DNA from: an uncultured Hyphomicrobiales bacterium
GTDB lineage: Bacteria > Pseudomonadota > Alphaproteobacteria > Rhizobiales > TMED25
Length of the DNA: 64,000 nt
Assembly: GCA_905181735.1 (NCBI GenBank)
Contig: CAJIYR010000001.1
Location: 1-64,000 of the forward strand
Direction of reading: 5' to 3'
In this document: positions 8,843 to 16,735 of the stretch, piece by piece
Layout: every line of letters starts with the position of its first letter
How positions within the stretch are numbered: the stretch's first letter is position 1
Translations under genes and position numbers: made by a program
Notes under the pieces: model-generated
The model's database searches: none
Seen by the model: the letters and a program-made list of their open reading frames with translations, nothing else
What the model was told of the DNA's origin: nothing

Positions 8843-10447
8843 ATGGAAAAGTCAAAGAATTTTGATTTTATTATTGTTGGTGCAGGAAGCGCTGGATGTA
8901 CGCTTGCAGCAAGACTAACTGAGAATAATAAATATAATGTGTGTTTGTTAGAGGCAGGTGGAAGAGACTCAAATCCATGGATACATGTCCCTATTGGATA
9001 TGCAAAGCTATTCACTAATCCTAAAGTTAATTGGATGTACAAAACAAAAGAAGATGATGGTTGGGTTAAAAGAAGTATGGCTGCACCGAGAGGCAAAGTA
9101 CTCGGTGGATCTAGCTCAATCAATGGGATGATCTATATTAGAGGGCAGAAGGAAGATTATAACCACTGGAGACAATTGGGTAACACAGGTTGGAGTTATG
9201 ATGATATCTTACCTTATTTTAAAAAAGCTGAAAAACAAGAAAGAGGTGAGAGCGATTATCACGGTACTGCCGGAGACCTTAATGTTTCTGATCATAAAGA
9301 CAATCATCCTCTTAGCGAAGCATTTCTTAGCGCAGCTGTATCTCAAGGGCACAAGAGAAACGATGATTTTAACGGAGAAGAGCAAGAAGGCTTTGGCCCA
9401 TACCAATGGACTACAGAAAAAGGTAGGCGATGTAGTGCAGCTGTTGCTTATTTAAAAAAAGCAAAACAAAGATCGAATTTAACAATTATATCAAATGCAC
9501 ACGCAACAAAGATTATCTTTGATGGAAAAACAGCAATAGGTGTAGAATATATTAATCGTGGAACAAAGAGTGAGGTCTATGCTAACAAAGAAGTGATATT
9601 ATCGCTTGGAGCTTTTAACTCGCCACAACTATTGCAACTTTCAGGAATTGGCCCTGCTGATTTGTTAAAAAAGCATAGCATTAATATAATCGCAGACTTA
9701 CCTGGTGTTGGATCAAATTTACAAGACCATATTAATGCACCGGTTATTTACAAACTAAACAAACCTTTTACAGTTAATGATGTGTATAATAATTTACACA
9801 GAAGAATTGGTGTTGGAATTGATTATATCTTAAATAGAAAAGGTATGCTGTCAATGGGAGTTGCTTATGTAGGGGGTTTTTTTAAAACAAACGATAAAGT
9901 TGCATCACCAGATATACAAAGCCTTGTATTGATGTTTTCAACTACTGCAATTGGTGGAGCGCCGCATAAATACCCAGGAGTAACAGTAGTATGTACTCTA
10001 TTAAGACCTCAAAGTCGTGGTTATGTTCACATAAAGTCTGCCAACCCATTAGACCCTCCAGAAATTGCTCCTAATTATCTATCGGAAGAAAGTGATAGGC
10101 TAACTCTCCTAGATGCTATTAAAAAAATTCGTCTAGTGTGTGAAGATAAAAACTTTTCAAAGTATGTCGTCGAAGAGAAATATCCAGGTAAAGATATTAA
10201 TACGGATGAATCATTGTTAGAATATTTAAAAACAATGTCTAGAACCAGTTACCATCCTGTTGGTACATGTAAAATGGGTCAAGATGATTTATCTGTAGTA
10301 GACGAAACACTGAAAGTAAAAAATATTCGTGGCTTAAGAGTTGTTGATGCCTCAATAATGCCCACATTAGTATCAGGGAACACGAATGCACCGACGATAA
10401 TGATTGCAGAGAAGGCCTCTGACATGATATTAGATAAATATAAATAA
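8843..10447 (+). CDS. GMC family oxidoreductase (choline dehydrogenase-like)
   Basis: A 534-aa FAD-dependent glucose-methanol-choline oxidoreductase that oxidises an alcohol group. Visible are the dinucleotide motif [11 protein letters not shown] near the N-terminus, GMC signature 1 ([18 protein letters not shown]), signature 2 ([18 protein letters not shown]), and the C-terminal catalytic His in [11 protein letters not shown] (H471), followed by [14 protein letters not shown] placed the start at the ATG at 8843 because the FAD motif should begin a few residues in; the frame stays open to a TTG at 8774, and ATGs at 8828 and 8834 are possible. It is followed after 20 bases by the molybdenum hydroxylase gene. 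Choline is only one of many family substrates. Confidence 0.9.
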   Translation: MEKSKNFDFIIVGAGSAGCTLAARLTENNKYNVCLLEAGGRDSNPWIHVPIGYAKLFTNPKVNWMYKTKEDDGWVKRSMAAPRGKVLGGSSSINGMIYIRGQKEDYNHWRQLGNTGWSYDDILPYFKKAEKQERGESDYHGTAGDLNVSDHKDNHPLSEAFLSAAVSQGHKRNDDFNGEEQEGFGPYQWTTEKGRRCSAAVAYLKKAKQRSNLTIISNAHATKIIFDGKTAIGVEYINRGTKSEVYANKEVILSLGAFNSPQLLQLSGIGPADLLKKHSINIIADLPGVGSNLQDHINAPVIYKLNKPFTVNDVYNNLHRRIGVGIDYILNRKGMLSMGVAYVGGFFKTNDKVASPDIQSLVLMFSTTAIGGAPHKYPGVTVVCTLLRPQSRGYVHIKSANPLDPPEIAPNYLSEESDRLTLLDAIKKIRLVCEDKNFSKYVVEEKYPGKDINTDESLLEYLKTMSRTSYHPVGTCKMGQDDLSVVDETLKVKNIRGLRVVDASIMPTLVSGNTNAPTIMIAEKASDMILDKYK

Positions 10448-10467
10448 TTTTTATAAAGGTAAACATT

Positions 10468-12831
10468 ATGGATGATTTGAACGAATACTCATTTACTAAA
10501 TTTGCGGTAGGACAATCTGTATCGAGATTTGAGGACCCCGTTCTGTTAAAAGGTGAAAGTACTTTTACAGATGATTATAAAAGTGAAGATTTTTATAATA
10601 GTTTTATGTTTAGATCACCATATGCACATGCTAAGATTCTTAATATTGACATTGAAGATGCGAAGAGTTCTGAAGGTGTTATAAGGATACTTACCTATAC
10701 TGACCTTGAGAAAGAAAATGTTGGACCAATTCCATGCGTTACAGCGGATAAATTAAAAAGTAAAGATGGCACACCTATTAATGTTCCACCACTGATGGCG
10801 CTTGCAAAAGAGAAAATTGCTTATGTAGGACAACCAATTGCGTTTGTGATTGCAGATACCATCAATAATGCAAAAAATGCTGCAGAAAAAATCATCTTAG
10901 ATATAGAAGAATTAGATGTGGTGACAGATCCACGTGAAGCTATAAAAGAAAATAATACAACAATCCATCCCGAAGCAAAAAATAATGTTGCAGTTGATTG
11001 GGAATATGGAGATGAAGCTAAAATCGATAAAATTATTGAAAATGCTTACCATAGAACAACATTAGACCTAAGAAACAGTAGGCTTATCGTTGCTCCAATG
11101 GAACCGAGAGCATGCTTTGCGAAGTATGACACCGAAAAAGATGAATACGAGCTTCATGCCCCTTCACAAGGTTTATTTGGCTTCAGTAATATATTAGCGG
11201 GACCTATATTAAACATACCAAAAGAAAAATTACATGTTCTGACTCATAGCGTTGGTGGGTCTTTTGGTATGAAATCCAGCCCTTATCCAGAATATATAGC
11301 CGCTTTAATTGGCTCTAAATTAACTGGAAAGAGTATAAAATGGAAAGACACTCGTACGGATTCCTTTATTTCAGATACCCATGGTAGAGATTCTTGGGCA
11401 ACAGCGACACTAGCCTTTAATGAAAAAAAAGAAATGATTGCCGGAAAAATTAATGTAGTTGCAAACTGTGGAGCATTCTTAGGCTTAATGGGACCAATGG
11501 CGCAATCAGCTAATATTAAAAACAATTTTCCAGGTGCGTATAACTTACCAGAATTATATGTCAATACAGTTGCAGCCTTTACAAACACAACTCCTATCGG
11601 TGCGTACCGTGGAGCAGGAAGACCTGAAGGTGTATATATAATGGAACGCTTGATTCAAAAGGCATCAACAGAAATGAATGTAGATCCAGTTGAATTAAGA
11701 AGAATAAACCTAATTAAAAAAGAAATGTTCCCATACAATGCCGTATCAGGTTTAACCTACGACAGCGGTGATTTCAACAGTGTTCTTGATGATGCCCTTA
11801 AAACATCTGAATGGGATACCTATGATAAAAGAGCTACTGAATCTAAGAAAAACGGATTACTAAGAGGTCGTGCGTTGACTTATTATTTAGAAGTTACAGC
11901 TCCAAGCGCAAAAGAAATGGGACGAGTAAGATTCGACGACAATAACCAAGTCACATTGGTAAGCGGTAATTTAGATTATGGACAAGGTCATTTAACCTCA
12001 TTCGCTCAAATCGTATCCGATAATCTTGGTATTCCTATGGAAAATTTTAAATTAATACAGGGTGATAGCCGAGAATTAACCGCTGGTGCTGGAACAGGTG
12101 GATCTAGAACAGCTATCGGTGGCGGTACTTTATTGTTAAAAGCTAGCAATATTGTCATAGAGAATGGCAAAAAAATTATGGCACATCTGTATAATACTGG
12201 AAGCGATAATGTAGAATTTAACGATGGTGATTTTGAAATACCAGGAACAAATCATAAAATAAGTATTTTAGATTTAAGTAATGAAGTAAAAAAATTATCT
12301 AAAAACAATCAAATACCGGAAGGCCTCCCCCAATCATTAGACGGAGAGTTAGCAGAAGACACACCTCCACAGTCATTTCCAAACGGATGCCATGTATCTG
12401 AAATTGAAATTAACCCAAATACTGGAGTTGTTAAATTAGTTAGACATATTGCGGTTAATGATTTTGGAAATTTAATTAATCCTATGCTTGTTGAAGGCCA
12501 AGTTCTTGGTGGAGTTATCCAAGCTCAAGGACAGATAATGATGGAAAACACTACCTACGATGATTATGGGCAACTATTGTCAGGATCATTTATGGATTAT
12601 ACTATGCCCAGAGCCTCACATATACCCCTTGATTTTAAATTTAAATCACATCCTGTGCCAGCTAAAACTAATCCTCTAGGTTTAAAGGGTTGTGGTGAAG
12701 CTGGAATATCAGGTGCGTTGCCAACAATAATGAATGCTATACTAGATGCACTTGAAAAAAATGGTTATGATACAAATATAAATATGCCAATAACAACCGA
12801 AAAACTATGGTCTGTTATTAATAAAAGTTAA
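10468..12831 (+). CDS. Molybdenum hydroxylase large subunit (xanthine dehydrogenase/CoxL form II type)
   Basis: A 787-aa molybdopterin-binding subunit of the xanthine oxidase family. It opens with GQSVSRFEDPVLLKG, has the active-site loop AYRGAGR at 379-385, typical of form II CoxL-like proteins and not of true form I CO dehydrogenase (AYxCSFR), and the catalytic Glu at E744 (GCGEAG). The family hydroxylates aldehydes, purines or aromatic N-heterocycles. Normally it works with an FAD subunit (CoxM) and a 2Fe-2S subunit (CoxS); neither is in the window. Start has AAAGG upstream. Likely co-transcribed with the GMC gene. Confidence 0.9.
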   Translation: MDDLNEYSFTKFAVGQSVSRFEDPVLLKGESTFTDDYKSEDFYNSFMFRSPYAHAKILNIDIEDAKSSEGVIRILTYTDLEKENVGPIPCVTADKLKSKDGTPINVPPLMALAKEKIAYVGQPIAFVIADTINNAKNAAEKIILDIEELDVVTDPREAIKENNTTIHPEAKNNVAVDWEYGDEAKIDKIIENAYHRTTLDLRNSRLIVAPMEPRACFAKYDTEKDEYELHAPSQGLFGFSNILAGPILNIPKEKLHVLTHSVGGSFGMKSSPYPEYIAALIGSKLTGKSIKWKDTRTDSFISDTHGRDSWATATLAFNEKKEMIAGKINVVANCGAFLGLMGPMAQSANIKNNFPGAYNLPELYVNTVAAFTNTTPIGAYRGAGRPEGVYIMERLIQKASTEMNVDPVELRRINLIKKEMFPYNAVSGLTYDSGDFNSVLDDALKTSEWDTYDKRATESKKNGLLRGRALTYYLEVTAPSAKEMGRVRFDDNNQVTLVSGNLDYGQGHLTSFAQIVSDNLGIPMENFKLIQGDSRELTAGAGTGGSRTAIGGGTLLLKASNIVIENGKKIMAHLYNTGSDNVEFNDGDFEIPGTNHKISILDLSNEVKKLSKNNQIPEGLPQSLDGELAEDTPPQSFPNGCHVSEIEINPNTGVVKLVRHIAVNDFGNLINPMLVEGQVLGGVIQAQGQIMMENTTYDDYGQLLSGSFMDYTMPRASHIPLDFKFKSHPVPAKTNPLGLKGCGEAGISGALPTIMNAILDALEKNGYDTNINMPITTEKLWSVINKS

Positions 12832-12902
12832 TTGTCTAGAATATAAAAATATAAGAAGCTATATAAAAAGATTACTTGTTATATTTTCAATACAAAGGTA
12901 TG

Positions 12903-12908
12903 TATAAT
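12903..12908 (+). promoter_or_regulatory. Candidate -10 box for the microprotein pair
   Basis: A perfect TATAAT lies 36 bases before the first microprotein ATG, in a 112-base gap after the molybdenum hydroxylase gene. No convincing -35 is seen at 17-18 bases, so this is a suggestion from the -10 match and position only; TATAAT is also common by chance in this base composition. Confidence 0.3.
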
Positions 12909-12943
12909 AATAATAACAATAGCCAATTCATTGGAGAAATTAA

Positions 12944-13099
12944 ATGAAACAATCAAGTCAAATTATTTTAATGTGCATTATCATAGGGATTATCGGTGGT
13001 ACTGCGTTTTATATATGGAAAACAACCCCACCTGCAGAACCAATGGATAACTCAGTAGTTGGTTTTACAGCAGAGGATGTTGACTATTATTCACAATAA
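12944..13099 (+). CDS. Single-pass membrane microprotein with C-terminal FTAEDV motif (first of tandem pair)
   Basis: A 51-aa protein, MKQSSQIILMC... to ...YYSQ. A single membrane helix covers about residues 7-25 (rich in Ile and Gly), then WKTTPP, a short polar linker, and the tail FTAEDVDYYSQ. GGAG sits about 8 bases before ATG. It aligns without gaps to the protein at 13136-13360 over 44 residues with 21 identities, including QII, IIGI, IW, PP and all six residues of FTAEDV. Two related proteins in tandem make it very likely to be a real gene. No family recognised; function unknown. Confidence 0.75.
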   Translation: MKQSSQIILMCIIIGIIGGTAFYIWKTTPPAEPMDNSVVGFTAEDVDYYSQ

Positions 13100-13135
13100 T
13101 AAATAAACATTTTTCAAATAAAGATTGGTAAACAT

Positions 13136-13360
13136 ATGACTGATTACAGAAAAAAAGCCAGAGAACATAACGGTGCTCAAATTATTGCAATGTCTGTAAT
13201 CATAGGAATAATGTCAACAGTATCTTTATGGATTTGGTATACAAGCCCACCAAAAGTAGAAGTGTCGAATGAGTATATACCATTTACAGCTGAAGATGTT
13301 GAATACTTTACAGGACGTTTCACTGATAACGGTGATAGCTTGGCTTTAAAATATCAATAA
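13136..13360 (+). CDS. Single-pass membrane microprotein with FTAEDV motif (second of tandem pair)
   Basis: A 74-aa paralogue of the preceding gene, 36 bases downstream. A basic N-terminus (YRKKAREH) and one membrane helix at about residues 15-34 predict N-in, C-out topology. The segment SPP, a linker and FTAEDVEYF follow, with a 15-residue polar extension absent from the first copy. The gene ends before a strong bidirectional hairpin, so the pair is probably one transcript. No known family recognised; a small subunit or assembly factor of a membrane complex is only a guess. Confidence 0.8.
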   Translation: MTDYRKKAREHNGAQIIAMSVIIGIMSTVSLWIWYTSPPKVEVSNEYIPFTAEDVEYFTGRFTDNGDSLALKYQ

Positions 13361-13401
13361 AATACAGTTGATCAACAATTTAAATAATGTACATATATTA
13401 T

Positions 13402-13433
13402 AAAAAGGTCTGTAATTTATTACAGACCTTTTT
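13402..13433. terminator. Bidirectional rho-independent terminator
   Basis: A perfect 14-bp stem (AAAAAGGTCTGTAA at 13402-13415, complement at 13420-13433) with a TTTA loop. The stem's flanking A and T runs give a U-tract in both directions, so it can end the plus-strand microprotein transcript and the minus-strand transporter transcript. Its right edge runs into the stop codon of the minus-strand gene (13432-13434). Confidence 0.9.
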
Positions 13434-14343
13434 ATATATTTAGTATTATTGCATACACACCAATTAAGGATATAAATATTCCTAGTATTGTTTGCAAATT
13501 TATAATTTCATGTTTTCGATTTATGAGCCAACTAAATAATATTCTGAATATCACTGTTGTTCTTTGAATAGGTTCAACTATTGTAATCGGCGCCAATGCC
13601 AAGGCCATATATTTTAAAAGTTGAGATAAAAAAACCAAAAAACCAGTTACCAGAAATAATCGAAAAGAGTTTTTATTCATTTTGTAATTATTAAGCAATG
13701 GCTCCTTTTTTATTAACAATACAATGTAGACAAGTATTGTTGCATTCAAATAAGACACAAAGCATCCAACTATATTTTCTTTTAAGCCACCATCATTAAG
13801 ACCGAGCTTTATAAGAAAGGGGCTTAGGCCAAAGCAAATAGCGCACATTAACCCCCATAGATAACCTTCTTTATACTTAATTTTAATACCAGATTTTGTA
13901 ACGACTGAATCTTTATTAGATGTTCCTATAAGTATCACTAAAGGACCGGCCAAAATTAATAGAATGCCAATTATTAAAGTAATGTTCACAGTTTCTTGTA
14001 AGAAGAAAAAAGCAGAAAACACGGAAATTAACAAACCTAATTGTGTAACAGGCCCAGCCTGTGTAGCGCCCAATGCTTTCGTGGCTTGGTAATTACAATA
14101 TCTTCCGACAACAAAGTGCGTTATACCTGCAAGACCGTAATAAATCCAAGAGGACATAGTTATATCAAGCAAAATATCATAACAATCAAATACCAATAAA
14201 ATTATAAGGAAGAAAGGAACTCCAATTGGAACAGTGATAGCGATTGCTTGAAGAACTGATGCTTTTAAGACACCTCTTCTCAACACCGTTACATTCATGG
14301 CGAAACAAGCCGATGAGAATAATGCTAATAGTGCGCCTAACAT
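13432..14343 (-). CDS. EamA/DMT family transporter
   Basis: A 303-aa drug/metabolite transporter-superfamily permease with about ten hydrophobic helices arranged as two EamA repeats. The second half starts near residue 157 (GYLWGLMCAICFGLSPF). Members export or import amino acids, nucleosides or other small metabolites; substrate unknown. The first residues MLGALLALFSSACFAMN are typical of the first EamA repeat. It is probably the last gene of a minus-strand unit with the DUF2141 gene 13 bases upstream, and ends in the bidirectional terminator. Confidence 0.88.
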   Translation of the reverse strand: MLGALLALFSSACFAMNVTVLRRGVLKASVLQAIAITVPIGVPFFLIILLVFDCYDILLDITMSSWIYYGLAGITHFVVGRYCNYQATKALGATQAGPVTQLGLLISVFSAFFFLQETVNITLIIGILLILAGPLVILIGTSNKDSVVTKSGIKIKYKEGYLWGLMCAICFGLSPFLIKLGLNDGGLKENIVGCFVSYLNATILVYIVLLIKKEPLLNNYKMNKNSFRLFLVTGFLVFLSQLLKYMALALAPITIVEPIQRTTVIFRILFSWLINRKHEIINLQTILGIFISLIGVYAIILNI

Positions 14344-14356
14344 TTAATCTTTAATC

Positions 14357-14764
14357 CTAATATATTAAATTTAATTTCAACGGAACATTATGCTTCAATT
14401 CAACAATGGTTTCCAGATAAATAGGTTTAGATTTTGGTATATAATTATTACTGTAAGCAAATCCTTCAAGATTTTTCCAGAGAAAACCTTGGTTAAATTT
14501 AGAATCTTCATTTTGATCATGAAAAACAAAAATAGACACTTTGCCTTCATGTAAATTTGAAAGAGGTATTGAAGTTAGTCCTTTTGTTGCAATTTTCTTT
14601 ATTCTTACTATTGGGTCAGATTTACCATAAAACGCAACTTCATTATCATAAATTGACAAATCAATATAACCAATGTCATTCTTTACATTAGTTATATTGA
14701 TAGTGCCATGTGAGTATGAATTATCGATGCTGATAATAAGAAAAATAAATACCAATAATCTCAT
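14357..14764 (-). CDS. DUF2141 domain secreted protein
   Basis: A 135-aa protein with an N-terminal signal peptide (hydrophobic residues 2-14, likely cut near SYS-H) and a DUF2141 domain. The domain is seen in the FVFHDQNEDSKFNQGFLWKNLEGFAYSN-type pattern: HDQNEDSKFN, then GFAYSNN at about residues 99-105. DUF2141 proteins are exported beta-rich proteins of unknown function. It sits 13 bases before the EamA transporter gene and 12 bases after the VOC gene, so all three may be co-transcribed. Confidence 0.8.
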   Translation of the reverse strand: MRLLVFIFLIISIDNSYSHGTINITNVKNDIGYIDLSIYDNEVAFYGKSDPIVRIKKIATKGLTSIPLSNLHEGKVSIFVFHDQNEDSKFNQGFLWKNLEGFAYSNNYIPKSKPIYLETIVELKHNVPLKLNLIY

Positions 14765-14776
14765 AATAAAAAAATA

Positions 14777-15304
14777 TTAAAGATCTGGATTTGGCGCAGC
14801 AATAGATTTCTGAGTAACCTTCATCATCCAGCAATAGAATTCAAGTCTATTTCCATCAGGGTCACATATATAGAAAGCGTGACTGCCGCTACCACCTACA
14901 AAACCCATTCCGTTATCATCTGCCTCGTAGTAGTCCGCCTCATGTCCGTGAACATAAGGTCCCGATACAAATGGGATACCTTTTGCCTTAACGCTTTCAA
15001 GAGCTAACAACCAATCCTCTCTTTCTGGGAACTCAAAGGCAATATGATGCAAACCAGGCTTTTGTCTTTTAGCGGTATCTGTTGTATCAAGCCCTGCTCT
15101 ATCAACAGTTTCATCTATTTCAAAAAAAACAATATTATGATGCATATTGTCAATTCTAACGAAACATTGTCTATTCTTTCTGTAAGGCTTGCCCCATAGA
15201 CCAGTTAATTTCAGTCCTACAACATCTCTATAAAACTCTAAAGATTTTTCTATATTTGTAACAGCAATCCCTACGTGACCTACGCCACTTATACCATTCA
15301 TCAT
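14777..15304 (-). CDS. VOC family protein (glyoxalase/extradiol dioxygenase-like)
   Basis: A 175-aa vicinal-oxygen-chelate protein with two beta-alpha-beta-beta-beta modules. Likely metal ligands are H10 (GVGHVGIAV), H86 or H87 (GLHHIAFEF) and E155 (NRLEFYCW), the two-His-one-Glu pattern of dioxygenases and glyoxalases. An acidic loop (about residues 122-140) precedes the last module. Good GGAG site 8 bases before the first of two adjacent ATGs. Substrate unknown; it could process a product of the neighbouring catabolic genes. Confidence 0.88.
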   Translation of the reverse strand: MMNGISGVGHVGIAVTNIEKSLEFYRDVVGLKLTGLWGKPYRKNRQCFVRIDNMHHNIVFFEIDETVDRAGLDTTDTAKRQKPGLHHIAFEFPEREDWLLALESVKAKGIPFVSGPYVHGHEADYYEADDNGMGFVGGSGSHAFYICDPDGNRLEFYCWMMKVTQKSIAAPNPDL

Positions 15305-15400
15305 AAAAGTTACTCCTTTAATTAAATATCCTTTTATATTAATTAATTAAATAAATAAAACAATAAGTATTTAACATAAATACGTATACTATAATTTTAA

Positions 15401-16735
15401 TTAAGCTGTCTCTAGAAGAGCTTTTTTAATTGATAATTTTAACTTTTCAACTATTTCATTTATATGATCGTCATTTATAATATATGGTGGTGCTAATAAG
15501 ACATGATCTCCATTTATGCCATCTATAGTGCCTCCCATAGGGTACACCATCAAGCCTAAATCAAAAGCATTTTTCTTAATTTTTGCATATATTTTATGCT
15601 TTGGATCAAATGATTCTTTAGTCATATTATTCCTTACAATCTCTAATCCAATAAATAGCCCTCTACCTCTAATGTCACCAATATTAGAGAAGTCTTTAAA
15701 TTCTTCAATTAATCTATTGCGCAATACCTCACCTAGTCTCTTTACGTTATTTAACGTAGACGTCTTAGAAATTTCTTTTAAAACCGCAACTCCAGCTGCA
15801 CAAGCAACCGGATGAGCAGAGTATGTATGACTGTGTTGGAAATAACCCGATAAATTATTTATATTATCGTAAATCTTATCATTGCATATCATTGCGCCAA
15901 TCGGTTGATAACCTGCACCCAGACCCTTTGCAATACAAACAATATCAGGAACAATAGAATGACATTCAAAAGCATAAAGCTGACCTACTCTGCCCATACC
16001 ACACATCACTTCGTCAAGTATCATTATAACATCGTACTTATTGCATATAGCCCTAATTCTTTTGAAGTAATTATTTACTGCGGGCACCGCACCCATAGTC
16101 GCTCCAACAATTGTTTCTGCAATAAATGTAGATACGTTATCAGCACCTAATTCCATAATTTTTTCTTCAAGTTCATTGGCTACCCTAAGCCCATAATCAT
16201 CCTCTGTTTCACCGTCTTCTCCCCATCTCCAATAATGGCATGGAGATATATGATGAACAGAGTTAGATAATATTAGTTCATATGGTTTTTTTCTCGGAAT
16301 ATTCTCACCTGCAGCTAATGCACCTAAAGTATTACCATGATAAGATTGTTTTCTAGCTATTATATGAGATTTTTTATTATGCCCCCTGTCATAGTGATAC
16401 TGTCGTGCAATTTTTAATCCAGACTCAACAGCTTCCGATCCGCCTGAAACCAGATAAACCCAATTCAATGGATTTGGCGTTAACGCGCTTAACATTGAAG
16501 CTAACTCTTCTGCGGGCTCAGTTGTAAAAAAACCACTATGAGCATAAGGCAATAATTCTAATTGATTTGATATAGATTTCTTTACAATTATATTATTGTG
16601 ACCTAAACAAGATACGGCTGCACCGCCGCATGCATCAAGGTACCTTTTTCCAACTTTATCGTATATATATGGACCATCTCCTCTAACAGCAATTGGCAAA
16701 ATTTGATCAAACTGCCTTTGAATTAAATCTGTCAT
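15401..16735 (-). CDS. Class III PLP-dependent aminotransferase
   Basis: A 444-aa class III (omega-amino acid type) aminotransferase. Motifs: GGAAVSCLGH at the start, the PLP-phosphate GSEAVESGLKIAR, the Asp that binds the pyridine nitrogen in DEVMCGMGR, and the Schiff-base Lys in IAKGLGAGYQPIGA. The frame is open 28 codons further, but the ATG at 16735 is chosen because it overlaps the permease stop codon as ATGA and begins at the usual MTDLIQRQF. That overlap implies translational coupling to the TRAP permease, so the imported substrate or its product may be an amine or amino acid; this is inference. Confidence 0.92.
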   Translation of the reverse strand: MTDLIQRQFDQILPIAVRGDGPYIYDKVGKRYLDACGGAAVSCLGHNNIIVKKSISNQLELLPYAHSGFFTTEPAEELASMLSALTPNPLNWVYLVSGGSEAVESGLKIARQYHYDRGHNKKSHIIARKQSYHGNTLGALAAGENIPRKKPYELILSNSVHHISPCHYWRWGEDGETEDDYGLRVANELEEKIMELGADNVSTFIAETIVGATMGAVPAVNNYFKRIRAICNKYDVIMILDEVMCGMGRVGQLYAFECHSIVPDIVCIAKGLGAGYQPIGAMICNDKIYDNINNLSGYFQHSHTYSAHPVACAAGVAVLKEISKTSTLNNVKRLGEVLRNRLIEEFKDFSNIGDIRGRGLFIGLEIVRNNMTKESFDPKHKIYAKIKKNAFDLGLMVYPMGGTIDGINGDHVLLAPPYIINDDHINEIVEKLKLSIKKALLETA

